Source: Ktedonospora formicarum (lineage in GTDB: Bacteria; Chloroflexota; Ktedonobacteria; Ktedonobacterales; Ktedonobacteraceae). From it: DNA of 64,000 nucleotides. The stretch lies in the NCBI RefSeq assembly GCF_016587355.1, contig NZ_BNJF01000007.1, forward strand, positions 1-64,000, given 5' to 3'. A model generated the notes under the pieces. That model was given only the letters and a program-made list of their open reading frames with translations. It was not told the origin of the DNA and searched no databases. This document shows positions 45,164-55,141 of the stretch, in pieces; the first letter of the stretch is position 1, and every line of letters starts with the position of its first letter. Made by a program: the position numbers and the translations under genes.

Positions 45164-45226
45164 ATGAAACTCTCACGGAATGTAAATCGTGAATATGAAG
45201 AGATAAATCGAAGGAAAAGCGAGTAA
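45164..45226 (+). CDS. Possible 20-residue leader peptide
   Basis: A 21-codon ORF with GGGGAG upstream, followed closely by the next gene's own AAGGAG. The product is short and charged. It could be a regulatory uORF or chance. Confidence 0.25.
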   Translation: MKLSRNVNREYEEINRRKSE

Positions 45227-45246
45227 AAGGAAGGAGAAAGAAAGTT

Positions 45247-45567
45247 ATGACACAATGGACTCCAGACATGATTCACAAAGGCATGGAAGTGTATTCGTCA
45301 GAGAATGAAGACCTTGGGCATGTAGAAGAGGTCTATGAAGATTCCTTCCTGGTCCAAAAAGGGCTGATCTTCCACAAAGATCGCTATGTTCCCTATGGCA
45401 CGATCTCCAGCATCAATGATGAGCGCGTCACCCTCATGATCAGCAAGGCTGAGGCGAAGGAGATGCACTGGGAAGAACGACCAGCCAAGCTTGAAAGTGA
45501 TCCAACCCAAATCTTCTATGACCGTGGGCATGAATCACCACGTCCACTCAATACCCCACACATTTAA
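45247..45567 (+). CDS. DUF2171-type PRC-barrel-like small protein
   Basis: 106 residues. The first half has the small-barrel pattern of DUF2171 (MEVYSSENEDLGHVEEVYED then RYVPYGTISSINDERVTL). The tail is acidic and proline-rich. AAGGAG precedes the ATG. Family members are small stress-associated proteins of unknown function. A good terminator follows. Confidence 0.7.
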   Translation: MTQWTPDMIHKGMEVYSSENEDLGHVEEVYEDSFLVQKGLIFHKDRYVPYGTISSINDERVTLMISKAEAKEMHWEERPAKLESDPTQIFYDRGHESPRPLNTPHI

Positions 45568-45588
45568 ACGCACGCACCTGCCCCTTCC

Positions 45589-45656
45589 AGCAGGCAGTTA
45601 CCAGCACCGACAGATAGTATACTGCTCAGTACTGGTAGCTGCCTGCTCTATTTTTT
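45589..45656 (+). terminator. Rho-independent terminator of the DUF2171 gene
   Basis: A 16-bp stem (45589-45604 with 45632-45647; one G-U) followed by a run of T's. Confidence 0.85.
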
Positions 45657-46095
45657 CTTCAGAGTAGCCGATTATCATATGCATGAAACCTGTCTGCCGA
45701 ACCAAACACCTTAGTCTCTATTAAGAAGGCCTGAACGTGTCAGCGCTTACCATGTCTGGTGGTGTTGGTTTTCAGATTAGACCTTAGGAGCAGACGAGAT
45801 AAGAATCCACACAGGGCCAGAAGTGACGCGGCTCCTCAAGCCACGCGACGATTTTATGGAGAGCGATCCCGCAAAAAGGGAACGTTTGATACCTTACAAG
45901 ATACGGTCAGGACCTTAGTTTATTTAGGGTAATTACCTGATGTAATAACAAGCGGTATTCTTCTAAAATTAGAGCGTGAAGAAAGATAAAAAGAAGACCT
46001 CATGAGTAGTCCAATACGCTTGACCGCTTGTAAGCAAAACAGGCCATGGAGCCGACGCTGTTTAGTCGGTAGATTTCCTGAAGGGAGCGTGGAGC
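45657..46095. other. Upstream region of the sigma factor with a family A repeat
   Basis: A family A copy (GCCTGAACG ... GGTGTTGGTTTTC) lies at 45729-45773. The remaining 320 bases should hold the sigma-factor promoter. I see no gene. Confidence 0.5.
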
Positions 46096-47223
46096 ATGGC
46101 AATTGCCAATCCTATCAGTGACGAGCGTCGATCTCGCCTTCATAGGCGCACCGACGTACTAGAGGAGTTGACAGCCTCCCCGACATCGAACCTTGACTTC
46201 GAGCTTGATGAAGTGCTCGCCAAACACCAGCGAACAGAAACACTACCACCACTGGGAGCACTGGAAGAAGAGATTGCTTCCTTGTTGAGTGGTGAAAGCG
46301 AAGAGGAGGAAGAGGAGGAAGGAGACGAGGTTGAGGCGTCAATGCGGACACCGGCTCCATCTCGTCGCATCGGTGTAACCAGTATTAAGCAAGGGAATGG
46401 CTCTGAAGACGCTTTCCAGAGCTATCTGCGCGATATTCGTGGATTGGGATTGCTCTCTCATGCAGAAGAGATTGAGCTGGCGCAGAAAGCGGCGGCAGGT
46501 GATATTCAAGCACGCCGTAAACTCATAGAATCGAATCTTCGTCTGGTGATCTCTATCGCTCGTCGCTATACCAGTACAGGTGTTCCTCTGATTGATCTGA
46601 TTCAAGAAGGAAATCTGGGCTTGATGCGGGCCGCTGAGAAGTTTGATTATCAGCGTGGTTGTCACTTTGGGACCTATGCAACCTGGTGGATTCGCCAGGC
46701 AGTGAGCCGCGCGGCAGGCGAACAATCTCGCATGATTCACCTACCGGAGCATGTCGCGACACGCCTGCGGAAAGTTCGCCGTATTAGCGCACAGCTCTCG
46801 CAGGAAAATGGTCTTGATCCGCTTCCCGAGCAGATCGCGGAAGCTTGCCATTTCGAAGTTGACGAAGTCAATAACCTGCTCGGCGTCATTGAGCAACCAG
46901 TTTCACTTGATGCGCCAGTTGATGATGAGACTCGCTACTCACTCGGTGATACCCTGGAAGATAACACGACCCCTCCTCCATCTGAGACAGCTTCGCGCCA
47001 CCTCCTTGGTGAGGAGTTGCATCGCGCGCTTACCGTCTTGACGCCTCGCGAACGCTCCGTCGTGGTTTTACGCTACGGTATTGGCGACGGTCGTAGCCGC
47101 ACGCTGCTTGAAGTGGGAAAAGAGCTTGGGATTTCAAGGGAGCGTGTACGCCAGCTTGAAGTGGTTGCGTTAATGAAATTACGTGGAGCAACAAATGCTC
47201 ACGCCCTTCAAGAATGCGTTTAA
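46096..47223 (+). CDS. Sigma-70 factor (RpoD/SigA group)
   Basis: 375 residues. An N-terminal extension of about 110 residues carries an acidic run (SEEEEEEGDEVEA). Region 1.2 begins SYLRDIRGLGLLSHAEE. Region 2 follows with NLRLVISIARRYTSTGVPLI, then DLIQEGNLGLMRAAEKFDYQ and TYATWWIRQAVSRA. Region 4.2 is RSRTLLEVGKELGISRERVR. The short length and unusual N-terminus fit either the primary factor of this genome or a group 2 paralogue. Ends six bases before a 34-bp hairpin. Confidence 0.88.
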   Translation: MAIANPISDERRSRLHRRTDVLEELTASPTSNLDFELDEVLAKHQRTETLPPLGALEEEIASLLSGESEEEEEEEGDEVEASMRTPAPSRRIGVTSIKQGNGSEDAFQSYLRDIRGLGLLSHAEEIELAQKAAAGDIQARRKLIESNLRLVISIARRYTSTGVPLIDLIQEGNLGLMRAAEKFDYQRGCHFGTYATWWIRQAVSRAAGEQSRMIHLPEHVATRLRKVRRISAQLSQENGLDPLPEQIAEACHFEVDEVNNLLGVIEQPVSLDAPVDDETRYSLGDTLEDNTTPPPSETASRHLLGEELHRALTVLTPRERSVVVLRYGIGDGRSRTLLEVGKELGISRERVRQLEVVALMKLRGATNAHALQECV

Positions 47224-47226
47224 GCT

Positions 47227-47298
47227 GGGCGAGAGAAAATGAACGAAGGCACTCACCGCCACATGGCGGTGAGTGCCTTCGTTCATTTTCTCTCGCCC
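47227..47298. terminator. Perfect 34-bp hairpin after the sigma gene
   Basis: Arms at 47227-47260 and 47265-47298, with an ACAT loop; the longest perfect stem in the window. Confidence 0.82.
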
Positions 47299-47360
47299 AA
47301 TTTGACTCCATACCAGATGGTCGACAATGTTACCAGCATATGCTATATATCGTCTTAGCT

Positions 47361-47479
47361 CTTATGCGAAAACCAACGCCGCTTTCGCGGCTAGCTCGCT
47401 CAGGTTTCCTCATAAGGAGCAGCTCTTATGCGAAAACCAACGCCGCTCTCGCGGCTAGCATGCTCAGGTTTTCGTTAAG
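47361..47479. repeat. Two family A repeats in tandem
   Basis: Copies at 47361-47416 and 47425-47479, both with CTTATGCGAAAACCAACG, CGCGGCTAGC and CTCAGGTTT. They fill most of the gap before the glycosyltransferase. Confidence 0.75.
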
Positions 47480-47556
47480 ACGTGCGCATAGAAATCGCAC
47501 TGGGACACACACTCACTTCCTCCCGCAACAAAAACTATTTGGCGAAGGAACTTTTC

Positions 47557-49305
47557 ATGGCAAAAATACTTACAAATCGCCAGAGTGAGGCTACGACACA
47601 AGCTGACGGGACCTCACGAAGGGGCATTCTTCGCCTGGCGATAGTCGATATATGTGTCGCGCTCATCGTATTTATAGTGGCACTTATTCCGCGCATTCAG
47701 CTTGGCAGGCAGCTTGATCTTGTCACAGATGAGATCATCTATATTCGGGGTGGTGAGGTCTATTTTCCTCTCCTGACACAGTGGCAAATCTTTGCTAGCA
47801 ACTGGCAATACAATTATGAGCATCCCCCGCTGGCAAAACTGCTTATGGGCTTCGCGCTCTCTTGTAACGACTTCTTTGGGCATGTGCTGACAACGCTTCA
47901 AGCGGCACGAGTTCCCAGCATCTTGCTAGGAACCTTGTTGTGCGCGGCGATCTACTGGCTTGGACGCCGTCCCTTCGGGCGCACGGTAGCAGCCCTGGCG
48001 GCCCTGGCGCTCGCGGTTAGCCCCTGGATGTCCTATTTTAGCGCCCTCGCCTACCTGGACATGACGATGACCACCCTCGCCACTATCGCGTTCTTGCTCC
48101 TCTGGTACGCGGTACAGCGCCCGAAGCTCTATCTGGCGGTGGGCATTGTTCTGGCCCTGGCGATGGACAGCAAATATACAGCCGTCCTTATATTGCCTGG
48201 CATGCTGCTCTATATATTTTATTACTCACGCTTTATTCGTCCGCGCCTGGGCATCACAGAGAAGAATCCACGCAAATGGTGGATCTGGGGGGCAGTCAGT
48301 ATCCCTATCGCGTTTTACATCGCGAACCCCTCTCTCTGGGTAAATCCTTTTGTAAGGCTATTCCAGAGCTTCGCCTTTGAGTGGATTCACTCATCTGAAG
48401 GACACCTGACCTTTATGGCAGGGACGATCTACATGCATATGCCACGCTGGACGATTCTCTATATGCTCTTCGCGAAGATAAGTATTTTCATCACAATTCC
48501 AGCTCTTATCTTTATCGTCTATGCGATTAGTAAACTAGTACGCTATCATCGCTCTCAGACAGCTGTATCGCCAATGGAGGCGGCAAGTATTGCCTTCTTG
48601 CTGTTCTGGCTCCTGAGTACATTGGGGATGTATAGCCTGCTCAATATCGTCGTCGGCACTCACTATTATCTGCCTGTCGCGCCTTCGATAGCGGTCAGCG
48701 GAGTCTTTGGCCTGGCAATCATTCTGCGCTATCGCCGCTCGCTCTCATGGCGCACAGCCATAAACGGACAGATGACCACCAGCGAGAGCAAGCCTTTCGC
48801 CATACGATCCTATGCACCTTTTAATGTGCGCTCTATACTCACCCTTGTAGTAATGGCAGGCATCCTTGTCACGCCTCCTTTGATTGGGATGCTCACTGTT
48901 CGCGATGCCGAGGGATACACGAATGAGATTTTCCAGGGGGAAAACAACTCGCTACAGGTAGCGTATCCGGGGTATCGCGACGCCGTTTTGTGGATCGCGG
49001 ATCACGACGCGCACCCGGCTACGGTAAGCCTGGTCGCGTTTCATGACACACTGGGAACACCACAAGATTCCCATAGCTGGTTTTACTATAACAAGGACCT
49101 ACCAAGTCGCCTGACGCTTTCATCAGCGACCCCAATTCAAGGCACCTATACGGCGGATTTCCTGATCTGGCCAATGCATTTACTACAGCGGGGCTACCCA
49201 ATCCCGGAACCCTGGCGCTCACATGTGGTAGGGAAGATTATGGGTGGAAATACAATTTACTGCTATATTCTCGCGCGCGAGCCGCTTCCCTCCTCAAAAG
49301 GGTGA
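47557..49305 (+). CDS. GT39/PMT-type membrane glycosyltransferase
   Basis: About 582 residues from the ATG at 47557 (GAAGGA upstream). About 11-13 membrane spans are visible. Near the N-terminus DEIIYIRGGEVYF lies in the first external loop, as in the dolichyl-phosphate-mannose-protein mannosyltransferase family, which uses polyprenyl-phosphate sugars to modify proteins or lipids outside the cytosol. NWQYNYEHPPLAK is a matching family loop. The acceptor is unknown. A second large glycosyltransferase begins close behind. Confidence 0.75.
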   Translation: MAKILTNRQSEATTQADGTSRRGILRLAIVDICVALIVFIVALIPRIQLGRQLDLVTDEIIYIRGGEVYFPLLTQWQIFASNWQYNYEHPPLAKLLMGFALSCNDFFGHVLTTLQAARVPSILLGTLLCAAIYWLGRRPFGRTVAALAALALAVSPWMSYFSALAYLDMTMTTLATIAFLLLWYAVQRPKLYLAVGIVLALAMDSKYTAVLILPGMLLYIFYYSRFIRPRLGITEKNPRKWWIWGAVSIPIAFYIANPSLWVNPFVRLFQSFAFEWIHSSEGHLTFMAGTIYMHMPRWTILYMLFAKISIFITIPALIFIVYAISKLVRYHRSQTAVSPMEAASIAFLLFWLLSTLGMYSLLNIVVGTHYYLPVAPSIAVSGVFGLAIILRYRRSLSWRTAINGQMTTSESKPFAIRSYAPFNVRSILTLVVMAGILVTPPLIGMLTVRDAEGYTNEIFQGENNSLQVAYPGYRDAVLWIADHDAHPATVSLVAFHDTLGTPQDSHSWFYYNKDLPSRLTLSSATPIQGTYTADFLIWPMHLLQRGYPIPEPWRSHVVGKIMGGNTIYCYILAREPLPSSKG

Positions 49306-49369
49306 GGCTAGCTCTCGCGGATGGAGCAGGCAGATAACATACATTCGAGCCTGGAGTTTTGGTATTGAT

Positions 49370-51121
49370 ATGCGTTCTACGACTCTTAAACGCCCACAGT
49401 TACCCACTGTGGCACACGATGTCCAACTGACGACGCCCCCTCTCTCTAGCTGGGATATTGGCCTCTGCGCTCTGGCACTGTTGCTCTGCACGTTGCTGGT
49501 GCTCTCGCCACTTACACGCCTGGTAGGAGTTGATCACTTCGCGGCAATAGCCCCTTTTGTCAACGTGCTTTTGAGCTTTAGTTCCTGGCTACCCGTCGAC
49601 TTGCATCTCATTGCCGATCCGGCAGGCTCAGCGCGTAATACCAGCCTGCTCCTCTCGATGGGGGTGGCAGTACTCGCGTTCATCATTTATGGCATAAGCC
49701 TCTGGCTGATCGCGCGCAAGCCCGCCAACGCAGACTATCGCATCGTTCAACGCTGGATCTGGGCAATCGCGCTCCTGGGCGGGCTCTGCTTTGTGTTTAC
49801 GCCAGCCATGCTCTCCAATGATGTATTCGTCTATGCTGGATACGGTCGCCTCGTCGCAGCCTACCACGCCAGCCCATACTTTGATTTACTCACCAATTAT
49901 CCCGATACCCTGAACCTCTATGATGACTGGCGCGGGGCGACCTGCGCCTATGGCCCTTTCTGGCTGGTCATCTGCATGATTGTCTCCGCCGTGGCGGGAC
50001 CACATGTGCTCCCCTATATTCTGATCTACCGCTTACTCGCGCTGGCATCCAATCTATGCAATATCTTCCTGGTCGCCCTGATTTTGCGCAAGATGGGGCG
50101 CTCCAATCGCACAGTAACAATGGGTATGCTCTTATATGCCTGGAACCCTCTGATGCTTCAGGAGAATGGATTAGGTGGGCATAATGACACAGTTATGGTA
50201 ACCTTCTTGCTCCTTGGCATCTATCTCTGGATGGCACAAGAGCTACGCGCCCTGGAGGAACGCCTCACAGCTCGCGATTACCTACCCGCGCTCGTCTGTC
50301 TGACAATCTCGGTCCTCATCAAATATTCATCCGCTCCGCTTGTCATCCTCTTCTTCGTGCTTCTGGGCCGCCGAGCGATGCTGGCAGCGGCACACAATGG
50401 AGAGAAACTGCTTGGGCAGCTGCGCGAGGCGGGACGGGATATAGCTATCGGAGGACTCGCCTGCGCCGGGCTGGTCCTGTTCTGCTATCTTCCTTTCTGG
50501 CTAGGACACGGACCCGCTGAGATCATACAGAGCTTCTCGTCGCCGCCATCCTCCTACCTCTCCTATAATTCAATTCAGCAAGCTTTGGGGCGCTGGCTCG
50601 ATGTAAATAGGAACATTGAGGGAACGATGGGTTTTAACTTCGTGGCATCATTTACACAGCGCTTTCTCTGGCAGGTCCTCAATGTTGCCAGCGTGGGCCT
50701 GATGCTACTAATAGGACTGGTCGCCCTCTGGTTTAGACCTACGCTCCGTGTCTGGGCATTGAGCTCTATCGCGCTCCTATCACTTCTCTACCTGGTCACG
50801 ACCTGGATTTTTCCCTGGTATATTACCTGGATCATCGGCCTGGCTTGTATCTGCTTGCCAATGCAGGGACGACTCCCGCGAGCCCTGGTCGGAACCGCGT
50901 TTCAATTTACGGTCACCATCCACTTTCTGTACCTATTCTTCTTTAACGTTCCGCCCTTTGGACGCTGGATTGGCCTGGATTTCCTGACCACCCTCCTACC
51001 TCCAATTGTGACATTCATGGTGCTTTGCTTCTGGCGCATACGCCGCGTGAAACCTGTATCGCTGGCGATGTTCGTTCAAATGAGCATCAACAAACGCATG
51101 CCCACAACGGCAAAGCGCTAA
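49370..51121 (+). CDS. Multi-span mannosyltransferase, MptA/MptB-like
   Basis: 583 residues from the ATG at 49370; the ribosome site is modest. About 12-13 spans are predicted. The sequence pattern near residue 150 (NDVFVYAGYGRLVAAYHASPYFD and YGPFWLVICM) resembles the polyprenyl-phosphomannose-dependent alpha-1,6-mannosyltransferases of Actinobacteria. GLGGHNDTVMV is a further family-like loop. With the GT39 gene upstream, it suggests a cell-envelope glycan pathway. Confidence 0.7.
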   Translation: MRSTTLKRPQLPTVAHDVQLTTPPLSSWDIGLCALALLLCTLLVLSPLTRLVGVDHFAAIAPFVNVLLSFSSWLPVDLHLIADPAGSARNTSLLLSMGVAVLAFIIYGISLWLIARKPANADYRIVQRWIWAIALLGGLCFVFTPAMLSNDVFVYAGYGRLVAAYHASPYFDLLTNYPDTLNLYDDWRGATCAYGPFWLVICMIVSAVAGPHVLPYILIYRLLALASNLCNIFLVALILRKMGRSNRTVTMGMLLYAWNPLMLQENGLGGHNDTVMVTFLLLGIYLWMAQELRALEERLTARDYLPALVCLTISVLIKYSSAPLVILFFVLLGRRAMLAAAHNGEKLLGQLREAGRDIAIGGLACAGLVLFCYLPFWLGHGPAEIIQSFSSPPSSYLSYNSIQQALGRWLDVNRNIEGTMGFNFVASFTQRFLWQVLNVASVGLMLLIGLVALWFRPTLRVWALSSIALLSLLYLVTTWIFPWYITWIIGLACICLPMQGRLPRALVGTAFQFTVTIHFLYLFFFNVPPFGRWIGLDFLTTLLPPIVTFMVLCFWRIRRVKPVSLAMFVQMSINKRMPTTAKR

Positions 51122-51146
51122 CAGGAACCGAGCAGCCGCTATACGC

Positions 51147-52823
51147 TCAGACAAGTGCGGTAGGCGTTACGGGATACGTCGGCTCGCGTATAGCGAGCCG
51201 ACCACGTGCGCCAGCGATCAAGAGAGCAAGCGTAAAGCCAAGGAGCAGGAAGTCACGAATTGTAACCACTGGAAAGAACAAGGGGTGAGAGGGCACAGCC
51301 GCGAGCGACACCGAGATATAAATATAGGGATAGATCAGGGTAGTAAGCGCGCCAAGAAGGCCCCAGGAAAGGAGCCATCTCCACCTGCCACCACCAATAT
51401 AGGCGACCAGTGGCGCTAGCCAGATGAGATATTGGGGGCTGAAGACTTTGCTGGTACACACAATCACAAGCAGGGTCAGCAGGCTACTCATCGCCAGATC
51501 AATCTTGCCTTGCCACTGTAACCAGTAGGTATAGCCTAGACCAACCAGCAGAAGCACCGTAGTCAAATTACCAAGCACCTGTTCGGGCGCGCCGAATACA
51601 TTGAGCGAACCATAGGTAAACTTAAAACTCAGTGGGATACCCGCAAGCAGGCTCGTCAGCCACATCAGAGAGGCAGGAAACGATTCGACCTGAATGGGGC
51701 GCGCGCCAAAGTAGGTCAATGGCTTTAAGGTTCCTTCGACGCTCAACAGCATTGAGCAGGCGACAATCCCCACACAGACACCAACAAAGACCAGGAGTGG
51801 CGTCCAACGCCTGCGCGCATACCAGCGCCCTTCGACCTGTAACTGTTGCTGAAGAAGGAAAGGAAACAGGAGAATGACCGGATAAAATTTGCAGAGGGTC
51901 GCAAGAGCCAGGTGAGCGAAGGCCCACTTCCAACGTCCACGCGCGGCAGCCATGACAGCCAGGAGCGTGAAGAGCGCAGGCAACAAGTCGAAGCGTCCCG
52001 CCGCCGTGGCCCAGCACCCGGTCACAAAATACAGCGCACAAGCAATAGCCGCGTCCCTGGAGCGATAGCGGTCGAGTAGATAGAAGATCAGGCAAGCCAG
52101 CAACACCATCCAGAGCGCGAACCCGACCTGATACCAGCCCTGTGGCGAAAGCAAGCCCAGAGAGAAGGGAAGCAGAACCGGTAAAGGGTACTCATTTGGG
52201 AGCATATGCCCTGGTTCACTGGTGGACTGCCAGGATTGGAGTTGCTGTACCCATGAGGCCGGTAAGCCAAAACGCTCGGCTTGCTCTAATAGCGATGGTG
52301 ATGGCGTGAGCTGTTGCTGTTCCTGTGGAGATGCCACCTGGTCAAACGTGACTGGGAGGAAGATAAAGCGGCATTGTTCCGGCGGCAGGTCTTTTACCGC
52401 GCCCGATCCCTGCCAGAAGGCCTGCGCGTAACAGTTATATTTCGCCGCGTCCGTATAGGTCTTAAATAGCTGCCATGAGGCCCCATAGAAAAGCAGCGCC
52501 CCCATCAGCACACAAACGCAGAGATCCAGCAAAAGGCGTGACGTTCCACGCCCCTGCCCCCAACGCACAACGAGAATAGCTTTGTACAGTAGTAGCGCCC
52601 CAACAAGCACCAGCACCCCCATATCCAGGCAGGCATGCCAGATGCCCATCCCAGGAAGTAAGCGCGCGAAGGCCGCTGCAACGTACAGGAGAACAACAAT
52701 AAGCGCGATTATGACAGGATCAAGAAATAACCAATTGGTATGTGGTCCAGGATCAGCAGACCGACTCTTTGCTCCGGGTATACTTGATGATATATCGCTA
52801 TGTGAAGTACTAGTATCCATCAA
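51147..52823 (-). CDS. GT87-like (DUF2029) membrane glycosyltransferase
   Basis: 558 residues, multi-span. A cytosolic Ser-rich N-terminus is followed by spans such as IALIVVLLYVAAAFARLL. The external loop NEYPLPVLLPFSLGLLSP and the segment AAGRFDLLPALFTLLA match the GT87/DUF2029 group, often polyprenyl-phosphate-mannose-dependent. The gene is convergent with the MptB-like gene, so the three glycosyltransferases make a cluster but not one operon. Confidence 0.7.
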   Translation of the reverse strand: MMDTSTSHSDISSSIPGAKSRSADPGPHTNWLFLDPVIIALIVVLLYVAAAFARLLPGMGIWHACLDMGVLVLVGALLLYKAILVVRWGQGRGTSRLLLDLCVCVLMGALLFYGASWQLFKTYTDAAKYNCYAQAFWQGSGAVKDLPPEQCRFIFLPVTFDQVASPQEQQQLTPSPSLLEQAERFGLPASWVQQLQSWQSTSEPGHMLPNEYPLPVLLPFSLGLLSPQGWYQVGFALWMVLLACLIFYLLDRYRSRDAAIACALYFVTGCWATAAGRFDLLPALFTLLAVMAAARGRWKWAFAHLALATLCKFYPVILLFPFLLQQQLQVEGRWYARRRWTPLLVFVGVCVGIVACSMLLSVEGTLKPLTYFGARPIQVESFPASLMWLTSLLAGIPLSFKFTYGSLNVFGAPEQVLGNLTTVLLLVGLGYTYWLQWQGKIDLAMSSLLTLLVIVCTSKVFSPQYLIWLAPLVAYIGGGRWRWLLSWGLLGALTTLIYPYIYISVSLAAVPSHPLFFPVVTIRDFLLLGFTLALLIAGARGRLAIREPTYPVTPTALV

Positions 52824-53024
52824 TAGTCATCCTCAAAAAGATCTCGTAATCCTACGACGTACCAGTTCTGGACTGGTCACATACAAGGCTCAACCCTCAC
52901 TGCAATAAAGCAAGCAACCTATACGGAAACTATACCTATCTCATATGTTATGCTACAATAACGACTTGAGAAGGCTAGATACCTATTTATCCCTGCTCAT
53001 ATACACACAACGAGGTTAGAGAGT

Positions 53025-53809
53025 ATGCAAGAATTGGCAGAAGGTCAGATGTTTGCACGTTATCGCATTCTGCGCGCCCTGGGTAGTAGCCTGGTTGGTG
53101 AGAGCTATGCGGCTGAAGATACACTTCTTGATCACACGGTCACACTGAAAGTCACGCATCCGTGGCCTTCTCTCCCCAATTCCGCGCGGTACCAATTCTT
53201 TCAAGAGATGCAAGGGATCAGCTTGATTGTGCATCCTCAACTGACAGCCATTCTAGACTGCGGAGATGCTCAAGGCCGATTGTACATCACACGCACCCAC
53301 ACCGAAGCAGGGTCACTACTAAGTGACGTTGGGCGCACGCACTTCCCTTCGCCACTGACTCCAGCCACAGCTATTGGCTATGCCTCCCAGCTAGCGGAGG
53401 CACTCCAATACCTTCATAACAAAGGTTATATTCATGGAGCGTTGACTTTCTCAAACATCCTTATCAACTCCATACCCAATGCGTCAGCTAGCCTGGAGAC
53501 TACCCCTTTTCTCATCGCCGACGCGGGCTATACCTACTTCGCGCAGCATATGGGACAGCTTCAAACCATCATGCTTCCCGCGACCGCCGCGCCTGAGCAA
53601 TGGCAGCATCACTATAGTCCCGCTTGCGATCAGTACGCGCTCGGTGTCATACTCTACTTCTGGTTGGCAGGGCGTCTCCCCTTCCAGGGTCGTCCACAGG
53701 AGGTCCTCCGCCAAAAGCAATACGGGCTACCTCCCTCGCTTATAGCACTCAATCCATACGTCACAATGGAGCAAGAGGCGATACTTCTGCGAGCACTCCA
53801 TCCTACCCC
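53025..53809 (+). CDS. Pseudokinase-like domain, first part of a frameshifted kinase-FHA gene
   Basis: Ser/Thr-kinase fold: glycine-rich RALGSSLVGESYAAED, invariant-lysine strand VTLKVTHPW, then the catalytic loop reads YIHGALTFSNIL. The HRD aspartate is replaced by alanine and the HRDLK lysine by threonine; the DFG motif reads DAG. This marks a probable pseudokinase. The start has GAGG upstream. At a five-C run (53806-53810) the frame breaks; the following sequence (QGRYPSVLAFIEALQ) continues in the next frame as the expected kinase C-terminus. Confidence 0.75.
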
Positions 53810-54366
53810 CAGGGACGCTATCCCTCCGTGCTCGCATTTATAGAGGCACTGCAAGAAACCTTAGTTGCTAAAGAGCCGAAGAAGCGCTCGCGCAACAATA
53901 CAGAAATGTCAGAGACGACTGTGCTCTCACTCGACATGCTCAAAGAGATGTTTGCCCTAGAACGAACGCTGAGTGAAATCGAACAGAATGAAGTAGAGGT
54001 CGAAGAGGTTGTGCAGCCTCCGCCACCCCAGGAGCCACAGGTTTCTAGATTTGAGAGCTTGCTTGCCTCTATTATGGAGCCGTCACCGGAGCCATTGCCG
54101 CCTCCTCCAGCCCCAGACCCCATACCATCCATCGAACCACAACCAGCAGCAGAAAGCGACGCCTGGTCACAACTGGCCTCGCTCGCCGCCTCTAGCAAGC
54201 ACCGAGCGATCTCACTTGAGCAGGAAGAGAAACCAGCACCCGTCGAACCACAACCACGCATTGAGCCCGATATCGCGCAACCCCTTCCGCCAGCGTCACC
54301 GGAGCCGATGCCACAGGAACCATTCGCGCCACCAGCGCCCGAACCAATACAGCCACAGAAGCCCCC
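53810..54366 (+). CDS. Pro/Glu-rich linker, second frame of the kinase-FHA gene
   Basis: Continues the kinase tail in another frame (SVLAFIEALQETLVAKEP), then a long Pro-, Glu- and Gln-rich linker with runs like PPPPQEPQ. At a second five-C run (54362-54366) the text shifts back once more to a third frame (IPVEPEPAHPQEP). Both breaks are explained by one missing C each. Confidence 0.6.
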
Positions 54367-54993
54367 ATCCCGGTGGAGCCTGAACCTGCGCATCCGCAGG
54401 AGCCGTCTATCCCCATTCAGCCTGAGACACCACGCCCACATCCGCAGGAGCCAGAGGTTCCAGCGAAACCACAGATTGAGCCAATTGAACAGCCCATGCC
54501 AGGGACGCTGCCACGTCCTGAGCCCGATATCGTCCAGCCTATTCCCACTACGCCATTTACGCCGCAGCCCGATATCAGGCCAAACGAGGAGCCACAGCAG
54601 TCACTGGATACAGGACACCAGACCTATGAAGAACATGAGCTCGCGTACCTGGTGATCACATCCCCATACCAGGAGACCCCTCAACAGGTACTTCTAGAGA
54701 CAGGAAGCACACTCAACATCGGGCGGGCAGGCTCCAGCGATATCCTACTAGAGCAGGATAATCTGACGTCACGGCATCACGCGCTCCTCAAGCATGAGAA
54801 TAACCAATTTTACATCTTGGATCAGAGAAGCGCGAAAGGAGTCTTTGTCAATGGGCGAAAACTCATCAGCGGTGTGGGGTGCGCGCTTCACGACGGCGAC
54901 AACATTAATATTGGTCGATACACACTCACATTCCACTATAAACCCGCTAAGAATGCGACACCGCCATCCTACGCTGTCCCAGAGTCGGCATAG
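54367..54993 (+). CDS. FHA-domain C-terminal part of the kinase-FHA gene
   Basis: The linker continues, then an FHA domain: the phospho-threonine pocket motifs LNIGRAGSSDI, SRHHALLKHENN and VFVNGRKL are clear. FHA domains bind phosphothreonine on partner proteins. The complete product would be about 650 residues of pseudokinase, disordered linker and FHA. It would thus act as a scaffold, not a catalyst. Confidence 0.75.
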   Translation: MPVEPEPAHPQEPSIPIQPETPRPHPQEPEVPAKPQIEPIEQPMPGTLPRPEPDIVQPIPTTPFTPQPDIRPNEEPQQSLDTGHQTYEEHELAYLVITSPYQETPQQVLLETGSTLNIGRAGSSDILLEQDNLTSRHHALLKHENNQFYILDQRSAKGVFVNGRKLISGVGCALHDGDNINIGRYTLTFHYKPAKNATPPSYAVPESA

Positions 54994-55141
54994 CACGAGA
55001 AGGGGAAGCGAACTTGCTTTGCTTTCTCCACGCTTATGTGTTTGCGCGATAGCATATATGTAATATGTGCTCTGTATCCGGTTGCAGGTTCTGGTCAAGT
55101 GTATTGTTGTACCTTGAAGCATTCTTGTCAAGGAGCAGTGC

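Noticed and set aside
47030..47588. Overlapping ORFs sharing an identical ARENERRHSPP-type segment on both strands
   Set aside because: The shared text is the translation of the perfect 34-bp palindrome at 47227-47298; neither ORF has a ribosome site.
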